From the NCBI RefSeq assembly GCF_002158995.1, contig NZ_LOHF01000005.1, positions 181,368 through 245,367 of the forward strand: a DNA stretch of 64,000 nucleotides, in the 5' to 3' direction. A program made the position numbers and the translations under genes. The notes under the pieces are model-generated. The model saw nothing but the letters and a program-made list of their open reading frames with translations, was not told the DNA's origin and made no database searches. Positions 1 to 9,286 of this stretch are shown here, piece after piece (the stretch's first letter is position 1; every line of letters begins with the position of its first letter). The DNA comes from Pseudomonas caspiana. Lineage in GTDB: Bacteria > Pseudomonadota > Gammaproteobacteria > Pseudomonadales > Pseudomonadaceae.

Positions 1-1567
1 CGATGCGTTCGGCGGCTTCGTCGCTGCCGTCGCACACAATCACCATCCCCGAATGCTGGGAGAAGCCCATGCCGACGCCGCCGCCGTGGTGCAGTGAAAC
101 CCAGGTCGCGCCGCTGGCGGTGTTGAGCAGGGCGTTGAGCAGTGGCCAGTCGGACACCGCATCGGAACCGTCCTGCATGGATTCGGTTTCGCGGTTCGGG
201 CTGGAGACCGAGCCGGAGTCCAGGTGGTCGCGGCCGATCACAACCGGTGCCGACAACTCACCGCTGCGGACCATTTCGTTGAACGCCAGACCGAGTTTGG
301 CGCGCTGACCCAGGCCGACCCAGCAGATACGCGCTGGCAGGCCCTGAAAGGCAATGCGCTCGCGGGCCATGTTCAGCCAGTTGTGCAGATGCGCGTCGTC
401 CGGGATCAGTTCTTTGACCTTGGCGTCGGTCTTGTAGATGTCTTCCGGGTCGCCCGACAGCGCGGCCCAGCGGAAAGGCCCTACGCCACGGCAGAACAAC
501 GGACGAATGTAGGCTGGAACGAAACCCGGGAAGTCGAAAGCGTTTGCCGCGCCTTCTTCCTTGGCCATCTGCCGGATGTTGTTGCCGTAATCGAAGGTCG
601 GGATGCCCATTTTCTGGAAGGCCAGCATCGCCTCGACGTGTTCAGCCATGGACTGCTTGGCGGCTTTGACCACCGCGGCTGGCTCGGTCAGAGAGCGGGC
701 GCGGTACTCGTCCCAGGTCCAGCCTTTTGGCAGATAACCATTGAGTGGGTCGTGAGCGCTGGTCTGGTCGGTGACCATGTCCGGGCGCACGCCACGACGC
801 ACCATTTCCGGCAGGATTTCCGCGGCGTTACCACACAACGCGATGGAGATCGCCTTGCCTTCAGCGGTGTACTTGGCGATACGTGCCAGGGCGTCATCCA
901 GATCGTCGGCTTGCTCGTCGACGTAACGCGTCTTGAGGCGGAAGTCGATGCGGCTCTGTTGGCATTCGATGTTCAGCGAGCTGGCCCCGGCCATACCTGC
1001 GGCCAGAGGTTGCGCGCCTCCCATGCCGCCCAGGCCTGCGGTCAGGACCCACTTGCCTTTGAGGCTGCCGTTGTAATGCTGGCGACCGGCTTCGACGAAG
1101 GTTTCGTATGTACCTTGAACGATCCCCTGGCTGCCGATGTAGATCCAGCTACCAGCGGTCATCTGGCCGTACATGGCCAAGCCTTTGGCATCCAGTTCGT
1201 TGAAGTGCTCCCAGCTCGCCCAGTGCGGCACCAGGTTGGAGTTGGCGATCAACACCCGAGGCGCGTTGCTGTGGGTCTTGAACACGCCGACCGGCTTGCC
1301 GGACTGAACCAGCAGGGTTTCGTCGTCATTCAGATGGGTCAGGCTTTCGACGATCTTGTCGTAGCACTCCCAGTTGCGCGCTGCGCGACCGATGCCGCCG
1401 TAAACCACCAGTTCTTTGGGGTTCTCGGCCACTTCCGGGTCAAGGTTGTTCATCAGCATGCGCAATGGTGCTTCGGTCATCCAGCTTTTGGCGGTGAGCT
1501 TGGTGCCACGAGCCGCGCGTACTTCGACGTCACGGTAGCGGGTCCAGTCTTGGTTATTCTCGGTCAC
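1..1567 (-). CDS. hutU: Urocanate hydratase, 3' end cut by window
   Basis: Urocanase converts urocanate to imidazolonepropionate, the second step of histidine degradation, in the cytoplasm with a tightly bound NAD. About 522 residues are visible. They include an N-terminal stretch [16 protein letters not shown], the glycine-rich [12 protein letters not shown] loop of the NAD site, and [10 protein letters not shown]. The C-terminus runs off the left edge; the family is about 555 residues. I chose a GTG start at 1565-1567 because it gives the usual hutU N-terminus and no ATG lies near. A HutC-type palindrome lies 42 bases upstream. The gene is separated from hutD-hutC-hutF by an inserted sigma-factor operon and nhaA. 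Confidence 0.96.
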   Translation of the reverse strand, partial: MTENNQDWTRYRDVEVRAARGTKLTAKSWMTEAPLRMLMNNLDPEVAENPKELVVYGGIGRAARNWECYDKIVESLTHLNDDETLLVQSGKPVGVFKTHSNAPRVLIANSNLVPHWASWEHFNELDAKGLAMYGQMTAGSWIYIGSQGIVQGTYETFVEAGRQHYNGSLKGKWVLTAGLGGMGGAQPLAAGMAGASSLNIECQQSRIDFRLKTRYVDEQADDLDDALARIAKYTAEGKAISIALCGNAAEILPEMVRRGVRPDMVTDQTSAHDPLNGYLPKGWTWDEYRARSLTEPAAVVKAAKQSMAEHVEAMLAFQKMGIPTFDYGNNIRQMAKEEGAANAFDFPGFVPAYIRPLFCRGVGPFRWAALSGDPEDIYKTDAKVKELIPDDAHLHNWLNMARERIAFQGLPARICWVGLGQRAKLGLAFNEMVRSGELSAPVVIGRDHLDSGSVSSPNRETESMQDGSDAVSDWPLLNALLNTASGATWVSLHHGGGVGMGFSQHSGMVIVCDGSDEAAERI

Positions 1568-1608
1568 GAAAGAAGTCCTCAGCGATCAGTTCAATGCACT
1601 TGGCTTTA

Positions 1609-1622
1609 CTTGTATGTACAAG
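1609..1622. promoter_or_regulatory. HutC operator upstream of hutU
   Basis: The palindrome CTTGTATGTACAAG has two perfect 6-base arms around a TG centre. It closely resembles the operator type bound by the GntR-family repressor HutC, which is encoded in this window. Its place just upstream of the hutU start fits urocanate-relieved repression. A related TGTATATACA site lies before hutF. Confidence 0.75.
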
Positions 1623-1659
1623 CATATGCAATTGAAATACCAACTCTTGAAAACCAGTT

Positions 1660-1748
1660 GGTAGGAGCGAACTTGTTCGCGAGGGGGGAGGCGGATTGAT
1701 GAATATATTGGCTGGTCTGGCGCTCTCGCGAACAAGTTCGCTCCTACC
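1660..1748. repeat. REP/REPIN inverted repeat
   Basis: Two inverted arms (GGTAGGAGCGAACTTGTTCG and its complement) surround a loop of about 40 bases. The same arm type recurs at 38343-38431 and 38540-38628. It is typical of Pseudomonas REP doublets. The rest of the 1568-1945 gap holds the hutU promoter region and no convincing gene. Confidence 0.85.
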
Positions 1749-1945
1749 ATTAATCCGCGCAGGTTCAATAGGTTGTGTGCTGTTTTGGCTGCGTGGTGCT
1801 TTGCTGGATTGGCGACGTCTGCGGTACCGTGGACCAACCTTGCAGAGACAGACGCGCTCAAAGAACCAGTCGTCTGCAGTTGTTACTTGGCAAACGACTC
1901 GCTTCGTTTTGGGGCGCTCGGTAACAAAATGGTGCGCGGTTTGAG

Positions 1946-2680
1946 TCAGATGACCTTCACCGCACGCCCGATAAACTGGATCGGACCGGTAGGCTTGCCT
2001 ATCGGTGAACCGGTGGCTTGTTCCAGCGTCAGCTCGAACAGTTGGTTAGGCTGCAACGGCGGCAGTTTATCCAGTGGCACTTGCAGAGTTTGCCCCGGCT
2101 TGACCAGTCCGAGGGAAACCGGGCCTTGCCAGTCATCGCCCTTGGTCCAGAACTCCAGCGCCTTGTCGGCGGGCACTTCGGTAACGCTCAGCGGAATGAG
2201 CTGGATGTCTGTGGAGTTGCTGGTCTGAATCACCCAGCCCGGCGCTTTGTCCTGCGGCGCGACCAGCACCACCAGATACGAAGGCGCCGGAGTCGAGCGC
2301 GACTGGGTGAACAGCGTCATGCCCAACACCAATGACGCAGCCAGCCCGGCACCGGCAAGACCACGCCAGATCGACAGGTTGTTCCACCAGCTTTGCACGT
2401 CGCGTTTTGCGGTTTTTTGTGGCGCGAGCAAATCATCCAGGCTGCGCTCGATCCGCGCCCACAGATGCGGTGGCGGGTTCTGCGGCTCTACCATATCCGT
2501 CAGCGGCAGCAGACGTGCTTCCCATTCATCGACTGCGGCGCGCAAGGCGGGCTCGTTGGGCAGCCGACGCTCTACTTCAATTCGTTGCTTGGCAGACAAA
2601 GTGCCCAGCACATATTCGCCCGCTAATTCGTTCAGCGGTTTTTGGGGTTCAGTGCCCGAGCTGTTGCTCATCCGATGCAC
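1946..2680 (-). CDS. Anti-sigma factor, RskA/ChrR-like membrane type
   Basis: This 244-residue protein has the layout of a membrane-anchored anti-sigma factor. An N-terminal helical sigma-binding region (residues 12-90, starting NELAGEYVLGTLSAKQ) is followed by one transmembrane segment near residues 108-126 (GLAGAGLAASLVLGMTLF) and a C-terminal RskA-like periplasmic domain. No HxxxCxxC zinc motif is visible. It overlaps the 3' end of the ECF sigma gene by 13 bases, the usual sign of a coupled sigma/anti-sigma pair. The inducing signal is not evident from the sequence. Confidence 0.88.
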   Translation of the reverse strand: MHRMSNSSGTEPQKPLNELAGEYVLGTLSAKQRIEVERRLPNEPALRAAVDEWEARLLPLTDMVEPQNPPPHLWARIERSLDDLLAPQKTAKRDVQSWWNNLSIWRGLAGAGLAASLVLGMTLFTQSRSTPAPSYLVVLVAPQDKAPGWVIQTSNSTDIQLIPLSVTEVPADKALEFWTKGDDWQGPVSLGLVKPGQTLQVPLDKLPPLQPNQLFELTLEQATGSPIGKPTGPIQFIGRAVKVI

Positions 2681-3231
2681 TCCCGTAATGCATTCAGGCT
2701 GCGCTTGATCCAGGCTTTGACAGTGCCCAGCGGCGCGCCGATTTTTTGCGCAATCTCTTGATGTGAATAGCCGTCCACGTAAGCGTGGAACACGCAGTTG
2801 CGACGTACCGGTTCAAGCTGTTCCAGACAGAATTCGATCCGCCCCGGATTTACCCGCCAGTCAAAACTGTCCACCGTTTCGTTCCAGCCTTCCAGCGTCG
2901 CCTGTGCTTCATCGTGCTCGTCTTCATCTTCACTCTGCACTTCCCGGGCATTGTTGCGAATGGCGTTCAACGCCAGATGCCGGGTGATGCTGAATATCCA
3001 GCCACGCGCCGAACCCCGGGTCTTGTCGAAGCTTGCCGCCCCGGTCCAGACCTTGATAAAGGCGTCATGCACGATGTCCTGAGCCAATGCGCTGTCGCGC
3101 ACCAAGCGTTGCGCAACACCGAGCAAACGAGGACTTTCCTGGGCATACAGCCGCTCAAGCGCCTGCCGCTCGCCTCGGGCGCAGGCATCCAGTGCTGCTT
3201 CGTAATCAAACAGGGATTCTTGGGAGGACAA
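2668..3231 (-). CDS. ECF RNA polymerase sigma factor
   Basis: This 187-residue sigma-70 family protein has region 2 (residues about 22-95, with DIVHDAFIKVW and RGWIFSITRHLALNAIR) and a C-terminal region 4 helix-turn-helix (YSHQEIAQKIGAPLGTVKAWIKRSL). An acidic linker (EDEDEHDE) separates them. It should redirect RNA polymerase to its own promoters and be held inactive by the overlapping anti-sigma factor. The start is uncertain: the best fit is a TTG codon without a clear Shine-Dalgarno sequence. It lies downstream of the DUF3455 gene, a likely regulon member in the same operon. Confidence 0.93.
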   Translation of the reverse strand: MSSQESLFDYEAALDACARGERQALERLYAQESPRLLGVAQRLVRDSALAQDIVHDAFIKVWTGAASFDKTRGSARGWIFSITRHLALNAIRNNAREVQSEDEDEHDEAQATLEGWNETVDSFDWRVNPGRIEFCLEQLEPVRRNCVFHAYVDGYSHQEIAQKIGAPLGTVKAWIKRSLNALRECIG

Positions 3232-3324
3232 TTCAATACGCCGTATACAGAGTACTTCTACCCCGATTTGAATCGGAGCACCCGCGCAGGAGCATAGACC
3301 AGTTCCTGCGCAGGCTCGCGCTAA

Positions 3325-3858
3325 TTACTTCGCAGACCAGAAGATATAGTCAGCTTGATATTTAACGATTTCCTTGGCGCCTTTGTTGCTCTCGGCACAC
3401 GCTTTGGCGGGGGCTACGCCGCCTTTGAGCGCGGTACGCTGAATGTACGCAACGCCGGTCATTGCGCCTTTGCCTTCGGCCGGGTTGGCTTTGACCAACT
3501 GATACGGCAGGTTGCCAGCGCTGGACGGTGCCACCGCGAGTTGGGTGCCGGTCACTTTCGAACCGTCTTTGGCTTCCCAGGTTGCTGGCGGGCCGTAGTA
3601 GGTGCCGACTTGCTTGCCGCTGCGATCATTGAGCACGGCTTTAGGACCCACGAACGCCCATTCCATGCCTTCTGCAGCATTGGCTTTGGCGCGGCACTCG
3701 TAAGTGATCTCGCCGACACCGGTGGTTTCCAGGCTGACTTTGAAGCCATCCGGCACTCGCACGGTTTCCGGCAGGTTGCTTTGAGCGAAGGCAGAGGGCG
3801 CCAGGCAAGTGAAAGCCAGTGCAGCACCAGTCAGGCAGAGCAAGCGTTTTGCGTTCAT
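3325..3858 (-). CDS. Exported DUF3455 protein
   Basis: This 177-residue secreted protein has a clear signal peptide (residues 1-26, MNAKRLLCLTGAALAF then an AFAQ cleavage site). The rest matches the DUF3455 family in layout: an N-terminal PETVRVPDG segment, ITYECRA, YYGPPATWEAKDGSKVTG, and a C-terminal YQADYIFW. The function is unknown. It lies 93 bases upstream of the ECF sigma gene on the same strand, an association common in pseudomonads that suggests an envelope stress response. The start at 3858 was preferred over an ATG 39 bases upstream because it begins the signal peptide. Confidence 0.88.
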   Translation of the reverse strand: MNAKRLLCLTGAALAFTCLAPSAFAQSNLPETVRVPDGFKVSLETTGVGEITYECRAKANAAEGMEWAFVGPKAVLNDRSGKQVGTYYGPPATWEAKDGSKVTGTQLAVAPSSAGNLPYQLVKANPAEGKGAMTGVAYIQRTALKGGVAPAKACAESNKGAKEIVKYQADYIFWSAK

Positions 3859-3962
3859 GCAGACATCTCCAGTTTTGGGTTTTCGCTTAACAGCCAAACC
3901 GGCTGCTTATCTGTACTACCCGCGAGAAACCCATCTGGATGCAGCGATTTGAAAATAAATTT

Positions 3963-5141
3963 TCAGCCCTTGCTGATTCGGCTGCGCAACAGGATCACGC
4001 CCGCAATCGCCGCGAGTCCTGAACCCATCAATACGCCGACTTTTACTTCGTCGATCAGATGCGCGGAACCGGGGAAGGCAAGGTTGCCGATGAACAGACT
4101 CATGGTGAAACCGATGCCGCAGAGGATCGCGACGCCATACAACTGCACCCAGTTGCTGCCTTCCGGCATCGACGCCAGGCCGGAGCGAATGGCCAGAACA
4201 GCGGCGAGGAATACGCCAATCTGTTTACCCACGAAAAGACCAAGCGCAACGCCCAGCGGTACAGGATCAATCAGGTTCTGCAGCGAGATTCCTGACAACG
4301 AAACCCCGGCATTGGCAAAGCCGAAGATGGGCACGATGGCAAACGCGACCCAGTAGTGCAGCTTCTCCTCGAGGAACAGCAGAGGCGAGCGGGACTCTTC
4401 TTCAGGTTTGCCCAAGGGAATACACAGCGCCAGAGCGACACCGGCCAGCGTCGCGTGAACGCCCGATTGCAGGACGAAAAACCACAGGGCGGCGCCCAGC
4501 AACAAGTACGGCAGCAGGCGTCGCACGCGCAGGCGATTCATCACGATCAAAACCGCGAGCGTGGCGAAGGAGGCCAGCAGCATCGGCATGTTCAGGCCCG
4601 AGCTGTAGAAGAAAGCAATGATGGTAACGGCGCCCAGATCATCGAGAATCGCCAGTGCGGCGAGGAAGACTTTCAGAGAAGTTGGCACGCGTTTACCCAG
4701 CAGCGATAGCACGCCGAGGGCGAAGGCAATGTCGGTAGCGGCGGGGATCGCCCAGCCGCTCATGGTTTCCTTATTGCCCCAGTTGACCGCTATGTAGATC
4801 AGCGCAGGCACTAACATGCCGCCAGCCGCTGCAAAGCCGGGCAGGGCACGCTGGCCCCAGGTAGCCAGGCCACCCGCGAGCACCTCACGTTTGATTTCCA
4901 GACCGACCATCAGGAAGAAGATCGCCATCAGCCCGTCGTTGATCCATAGCTCGACGGAAAGCCCCAGCCAGACGCTGTGCAGTGCTGCGAAGTAGCCAGT
5001 GGAAAGTCCGGAGTTGGCGACGATCAATGCAGCCAGCGCCGCGCCCATCAAGACGATGCCACCGGCTGATTCGGAGGCCAGGAAGCTGGCGAGAATGGCG
5101 ATGGCTCTTGGGGTTTCTTTTTTGTTGTTATAGGCAGTCAT
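3963..5141 (-). CDS. nhaA: Na+/H+ antiporter NhaA
   Basis: This 392-residue inner-membrane protein of the NhaA family exports sodium in exchange for protons, for pH and salt homeostasis. About twelve hydrophobic segments are visible. Family landmarks include [21 protein letters not shown], the paired aspartates in [16 protein letters not shown], and [16 protein letters not shown]. The ATG at 5141 was chosen because the residues before it are polar and not conserved. It is probably unrelated in function to the flanking hut genes and looks like an insertion between hutU and hutD. Confidence 0.95.
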   Translation of the reverse strand: MTAYNNKKETPRAIAILASFLASESAGGIVLMGAALAALIVANSGLSTGYFAALHSVWLGLSVELWINDGLMAIFFLMVGLEIKREVLAGGLATWGQRALPGFAAAGGMLVPALIYIAVNWGNKETMSGWAIPAATDIAFALGVLSLLGKRVPTSLKVFLAALAILDDLGAVTIIAFFYSSGLNMPMLLASFATLAVLIVMNRLRVRRLLPYLLLGAALWFFVLQSGVHATLAGVALALCIPLGKPEEESRSPLLFLEEKLHYWVAFAIVPIFGFANAGVSLSGISLQNLIDPVPLGVALGLFVGKQIGVFLAAVLAIRSGLASMPEGSNWVQLYGVAILCGIGFTMSLFIGNLAFPGSAHLIDEVKVGVLMGSGLAAIAGVILLRSRISKG

Positions 5142-5198
5142 TGGCGGTGGGAGCGTCCTTGATTTTGATTTGCGCCACATCCCCTGTAGGAGCGTGCG

Positions 5199-5792
5199 TC
5201 AGATCCTGGTCAGTTCAATCAAACAGCAGCGACTGGCGCGGGGTGCGTACAGCACCACTTCCAGCAATTCATCTGCCTCGTTATCCAATTGCAGGCAATC
5301 ATGCTTTTCCAGCAATTGCGGCGAATGTTCGGCCAGGTTCGCGGCCATCTGCTCTGCCGCGCTGAACAGCAGCAGCGTAGACGCCGAACTGAACAAACGC
5401 TGCGGTTTGAGCACATCGACCCACTGCAAACTGACGCGATAACGTTCTGGTGAGTAGATCAGGTTGAAATCGCGAATCGCACCGTCGAGCAATGTGCAAC
5501 TGACCTGACTGTCGCCGCTGAACGCGAACGGGTCGCCGGGCAGTAGCGGCTCGGTTGTCTTGCCATCGATATCCAGCGTCATGCCCATGCCTTGCAGCAC
5601 GGTGATGATGCGCTGATAGCCCGCAAACAATGAAAAGCCGCCGGACTGCTCGATATCGGCAATCGACAGACGCCAGCCAAAACCTTCCAGGCCTTCGCCT
5701 GCATCGCGGGTCACTTCTTCCGTGCTGCCGCCGCCGTTTTTCCAGGGCATGCGCGGATAGTTGGCGGCGCGTAAAACGGTCAGTTGGCTCAT
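5199..5792 (-). CDS. hutD: HutD family protein
   Basis: HutD is a small cupin-fold protein of the histidine utilisation locus, thought to limit urocanate-driven over-induction of the pathway. The 197 residues start MSQLTVLRAANYPRMPWKNG; the MPWKNGGGSTEE motif is the family signature. It overlaps the hutC stop by four bases (ATGA), so the two are translationally coupled. The start at 5792 is fixed by that overlap; an upstream in-frame ATG inside hutC is not plausible. Confidence 0.93.
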   Translation of the reverse strand: MSQLTVLRAANYPRMPWKNGGGSTEEVTRDAGEGLEGFGWRLSIADIEQSGGFSLFAGYQRIITVLQGMGMTLDIDGKTTEPLLPGDPFAFSGDSQVSCTLLDGAIRDFNLIYSPERYRVSLQWVDVLKPQRLFSSASTLLLFSAAEQMAANLAEHSPQLLEKHDCLQLDNEADELLEVVLYAPRASRCCLIELTRI

Positions 5793-6538
5793 TTGCTGAA
5801 ACGTCCTTCCAGGCGATGACGGGAACCGGGGTGGATCAGTCGTGCAGCGGTCACTGGCTGACGGCCGGACCATGTGCGACGGCGTATCAACAGGCAAGGT
5901 TCGTTGGGGCTGATCTGCAACAGTTCGCACTCATTCGGCTCGGCGAGAATGGCCTCAACCACATGCTCGCCTTCGGTCAAGGGCGCGACTTGCGAGAGAT
6001 AGGCGTAAGGCGTCTGCTGGGTGAAGTCCTGGCTCAAGTAATCCGGCGCGACCAACGCGTTGACATAGCGATCTTCGATTTGCACCGGCAGATCGTTTTC
6101 CAGATGCACGATCAACGAGTGAAAAACCCGCTGACCTTCGCGCATATCCAGCGCCAGGGCTCGCTCGGAGCCTGCGGCTTCTTCTTTCAGCAGGATGACC
6201 TTGCAGGTGTGCCGATGACCACGGGCAGCGATTTCGTCAGCGATGTTATGCACTTCAAACAGTGCCGACTGACTCTTGGGCTCGGCGACGAAGGTGCCAA
6301 CGCCCTGCATACGCACCAACAGGCCTTCGGCGGTCATTTCACGCAGGGCGCGGTTGATGGTCATGCGGCTGAAACCCAGTTGGGTCACCAACTCGCTTTC
6401 CGACGGGACGCGGTGATGCGGCGGCCAGTTTCCGCACTGGATCTGCTGGGCGATCATCTGCTTGACGCGGGCGTACAGCGGGGCCGGACTGTCGCCCATT
6501 TGGGCAGCCAAAGGTGAAGTGGCAGGCGGAGTCGGCAC
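5789..6538 (-). CDS. hutC: Histidine utilisation repressor, GntR family
   Basis: HutC represses hut genes and is released by urocanate. The 249-residue protein has an N-terminal winged helix (APLYARVKQMIAQQI, then VPSESELVTQLGFSRMTINRAL) and a C-terminal UTRA effector domain with LFEVHNIADEIAARGH and SRHRLEGRFSK at the end. I chose the GTG at 6538, preceded by AAGGA nine bases upstream. An ATG at 6604 adds 22 residues and has no visible binding site. It is divergent from hutF; the 184-base gap holds a HutC-type palindrome that probably controls both directions. Confidence 0.95.
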   Translation of the reverse strand: MPTPPATSPLAAQMGDSPAPLYARVKQMIAQQIQCGNWPPHHRVPSESELVTQLGFSRMTINRALREMTAEGLLVRMQGVGTFVAEPKSQSALFEVHNIADEIAARGHRHTCKVILLKEEAAGSERALALDMREGQRVFHSLIVHLENDLPVQIEDRYVNALVAPDYLSQDFTQQTPYAYLSQVAPLTEGEHVVEAILAEPNECELLQISPNEPCLLIRRRTWSGRQPVTAARLIHPGSRHRLEGRFSK

Positions 6539-6680
6539 TGAGGGCAATCCTTTTCGAAGGTAATTCAGGTGCGGGTCGGCGCTGATCTTGCAGCGCTTGG
6601 TCATTAATAACGTGTGCTCACGCTAACCATTAACCTGTTCGGCGACAAGCTTGCCGGAGTTTACCGAGCGTGCAAACGTC

Positions 6681-6696
6681 TGTATATGTATATACA
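6681..6696. promoter_or_regulatory. HutC operator between hutC and hutF
   Basis: TGTATATGTATATACA contains the perfect palindrome TGTATATACA and resembles the site upstream of hutU. It sits 26 bases before the hutF start, where a bound repressor would block transcription, and upstream of hutC, suggesting autoregulation. Confidence 0.72.
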
Positions 6697-6722
6697 AATC
6701 ACTTTTTATGGGATTCAGAGCC

Positions 6723-8087
6723 ATGTCCGCCTTCTTTGCCGAGCGTGCATTGTTGCCCACCGGCTGGGCCAATAATGTTCGCATTGAGGTCAGCGCCGCT
6801 GGCGTGATCACTCATATCGTCGCGGAGGCAGACGCTTCAGGCGCGGAGTTGCTAAAAGGACCGTTGCTGCCAGGCATGCCGAATCTGCATTCCCACGCGT
6901 TTCAGCGGGCGATGGCCGGGCTGGCGGAAGTGGCAGGGAACCCCAATGACAGCTTCTGGACCTGGCGCGATTTGATGTACCGCCTGGTCGGCAAGATCAG
7001 CCCGCAGCAACTGGGTGTCATTGCCCGTCAGTTGTACATCGAAATGCTCAAGGGCGGTTTTACCTCGGTCGCTGAGTTTCATTACGTGCATCAGGACACT
7101 ACCGGCAAGCCGTATGCAAATCCCGCGGAACTGGCGCTGCAAATAAGTCAGGCGGCGAGTTCTGCCGGGATCGGACTGACGCTGTTACCGGTGCTCTACA
7201 TCCACTCCGGTTTCGGTGGGCAAGCGCCGAACGAGGGTCAGCGGCGGTTTATCCACAGCACCGACAGCTATCTTGATCTGCACGCGCGTCTGCAACCTGT
7301 ATTGCGCGAGCAGCCAGCACAGCAGTTGGGCCTTTGTTTTCATTCGCTACGTGCGGTAACGCCTGAGCAGATCAGTGCGGTACTGGCCGCCAGCGACCAG
7401 CATTGTCCGGTCCATATCCACATCGCCGAACAGCAGAAGGAAGTCGACGACTGCCTGAGCTGGAGCGGCCGTCGGCCTGTGCAATGGCTGTACGAGAACG
7501 CTCCGGTGGATGAGCGCTGGTGTCTGGTGCATGCCACGCATGTCGAAGTCGATGAAGTCGCGTTGATGGCGCAAAGCGGTGCGGTTGCCGGGTTGTGCCT
7601 AACCACTGAAGCGAATCTGGGCGACGGGATTTTCCCGGCAGTGGACTACATCGCTCAAGGCGGGCGCTGGGGGATCGGTTCAGACAGTCACGTGTCGTTG
7701 AGTGTGGTCGAGGAGTTGCGTTGGCTTGAGTACGGTCAGCGATTGCGCGATCAGCGTCGCAATCGCTTGTATCGCAGCGATCAGCCAATGGTCGGCAGGA
7801 CGTTGTTTGATGCAGCACTGGTCGGTGGGGCGCAGGCGCTGGGGCAGCCTATCGGTGGTCTGGAAGTGGGGCAGCGTGCCGACTGGCTGGTGCTTGATGG
7901 CAATGATCCATACATCGCCACCGCGTCGGACGACGGGATCCTCAACCGCTGGTTATTCGCGGGCAGCGACCGGCAGATTCGCGACGTGATGGTCAACGGC
8001 AAGTGGGTGGTGCGTGAAGGGCATCATGCCGGGGAAGAGCAGAGCAAACGTGAGTTTGCGCAGGTGCTGCGGGAGTTGTTGGGGTAA
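6723..8087 (+). CDS. hutF: Formimidoylglutamate deiminase
   Basis: HutF hydrolyses N-formimino-L-glutamate to N-formyl-L-glutamate and ammonia in the five-step histidine pathway used by Pseudomonas. The 454-residue amidohydrolase starts MSAFFAERALLPTGW. It shows the metal-binding HxH in MPNLHSHAFQRAMAG, the HIAEQQKEVDDC strand and the GIGSDSHVS aspartate motif near the C-terminus. The start at 6723 was preferred to a TTG-type extension at 6651 that would read through the operator. Spacing and the operator support control by HutC. Confidence 0.96.
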   Translation: MSAFFAERALLPTGWANNVRIEVSAAGVITHIVAEADASGAELLKGPLLPGMPNLHSHAFQRAMAGLAEVAGNPNDSFWTWRDLMYRLVGKISPQQLGVIARQLYIEMLKGGFTSVAEFHYVHQDTTGKPYANPAELALQISQAASSAGIGLTLLPVLYIHSGFGGQAPNEGQRRFIHSTDSYLDLHARLQPVLREQPAQQLGLCFHSLRAVTPEQISAVLAASDQHCPVHIHIAEQQKEVDDCLSWSGRRPVQWLYENAPVDERWCLVHATHVEVDEVALMAQSGAVAGLCLTTEANLGDGIFPAVDYIAQGGRWGIGSDSHVSLSVVEELRWLEYGQRLRDQRRNRLYRSDQPMVGRTLFDAALVGGAQALGQPIGGLEVGQRADWLVLDGNDPYIATASDDGILNRWLFAGSDRQIRDVMVNGKWVVREGHHAGEEQSKREFAQVLRELLG

Positions 8088-8110
8088 CGTTCAGTATTTG
8101 AAGGCGTCGA

Positions 8111-8202
8111 CGTGGGACCGGCTTCAGCCGGGAAGGCGGTATTTCTGACGATAGAAATGTTGCGAATGTACCGGCCTCTTCCCGGCTAAAGCCGGTCCCA
8201 CG
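8111..8202. repeat. REP/REPIN inverted repeat
   Basis: The arms CGTGGGACCGGCTTCAGCCG and complement enclose a loop of about 45 bases. It lies between convergent hutF and the lipocalin gene. A sister element of the same type is at 20877-20976. Confidence 0.85.
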
Positions 8203-8267
8203 ACATCGCGTGAATACGTGGGATCGCATCCCCCCCTTTGGAGAGTGGACGATGATCCCGGCAGTGA

Positions 8268-8846
8268 TTATTTCTCGGTTTTCCCGATCTTCGAATCTTC
8301 AACCCGCCAGACCAGCTTGGTGGTGTCGTATCCCTGCTGTTGAGCCTGGCTGAGCAAATGCTCTTTCACTTCCTTGGAGATGGTAGGCGTGCGCGAAAGC
8401 AGCCACAGGTATTTGCGGTCCGGATTGCCCACGACAGCGGTCTTGTAGCCGTCGCCGATGTACAGCACCCAGTAGTCGCCTTTGGCTACGCCGGGCAGCA
8501 GGCGGGAGAACCAGTTATCGAACTCCACCCATAACTTGTCGGTTTTACCCGCCACTTGCGGTGTAGCTGTACCTGTTGCTTCCTGCCACTCACCTTCAAT
8601 GGTCCGGCAGCGGTTGGTCACGCCGACGTTGCCATCTTCCTTGAGGGCGTAATGCGCTTCGGATTGCGCGCAGTTACGCTGGAAGAACATCGGTAAACGA
8701 GCGATTTCGTACCAAGTGCCCTGATACTGTTTGAGGTCGACGTTACCAACCGTTCTTGGCTCAAGGTTTTCAGCGGAATGCGCGAAACCGATTGCGAGAA
8801 AGCTGGCCATGACCACCAGCCCAAAGCGCACGAGTAATTTGATCAT
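8268..8846 (-). CDS. Lipocalin family protein (Blc-like)
   Basis: This 192-residue exported lipocalin probably binds or stores lipids in the envelope. It has an N-terminal signal sequence (residues 1-24, ending HSA), the first lipocalin motif GTWYEIARLPMFFQRNC, and the C-terminal DYWVLYIGDGYKTAVVGNPDRKYLWLLSRTP strand region, broken here by one short turn. There is no lipobox cysteine, so it is more likely periplasmic than a true lipoprotein. It begins three bases after the stop of the upstream lipoprotein gene, forming a two-gene operon. Confidence 0.9.
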   Translation of the reverse strand: MIKLLVRFGLVVMASFLAIGFAHSAENLEPRTVGNVDLKQYQGTWYEIARLPMFFQRNCAQSEAHYALKEDGNVGVTNRCRTIEGEWQEATGTATPQVAGKTDKLWVEFDNWFSRLLPGVAKGDYWVLYIGDGYKTAVVGNPDRKYLWLLSRTPTISKEVKEHLLSQAQQQGYDTTKLVWRVEDSKIGKTEK

Positions 8847-8849
8847 CTG

Positions 8850-9104
8850 TTATTTCAAACCCTGTCCCGAAAAAAGCACAACCTTGTCGGCGGCGTACTG
8901 CACGCTGATAAAGCTCTTCTGATCGCCCCACGTGCAGCTGGACATACCCAGCGCGCCGGAGCATTCGGTCGGGCTGCCGAGCAGGCGTTCAACTTCAGCC
9001 TTGGGCATACCCGCAGAAAGCTTCGAGTAATTTTCCTGATTAACCTTGCTGCATGCGGTCAGCAATACGAGAAACGACAACAACGCTAGAGAGCGCAGAG
9101 ACAT
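8850..9104 (-). CDS. Small outer-membrane-type lipoprotein
   Basis: This 84-residue lipoprotein has signal peptide MSLRSLALLSFLVLLTAC with lipobox LTAC, giving an acylated cysteine at residue 18. The mature part (NYSKLSAGMPKAEVERLLGSP, then a paired-cysteine CSGALGMSSCTWG) resembles the SmpA/OmlA-like fold of DUF3862 proteins. The function is unknown. It is transcribed ahead of the lipocalin gene. Confidence 0.85.
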   Translation of the reverse strand: MSLRSLALLSFLVLLTACSKVNQENYSKLSAGMPKAEVERLLGSPTECSGALGMSSCTWGDQKSFISVQYAADKVVLFSGQGLK

Positions 9105-9286
9105 GGATGAAGCTCCTGAACGGAAAAGGGCAACGCCGCAGCAAACGGTCGATGGGCAGGTTGCTGGCGTAATACCGCAAGCTTAGAAGAGAAAAGCGGG
9201 GTCTGGTTCCGTTGAGGAAAAAATCCATTTTTTCGAGCAAACGCATACCTGTGGGAGCGGTGCTTGCCCATGCGCGCGTTTCTTAC

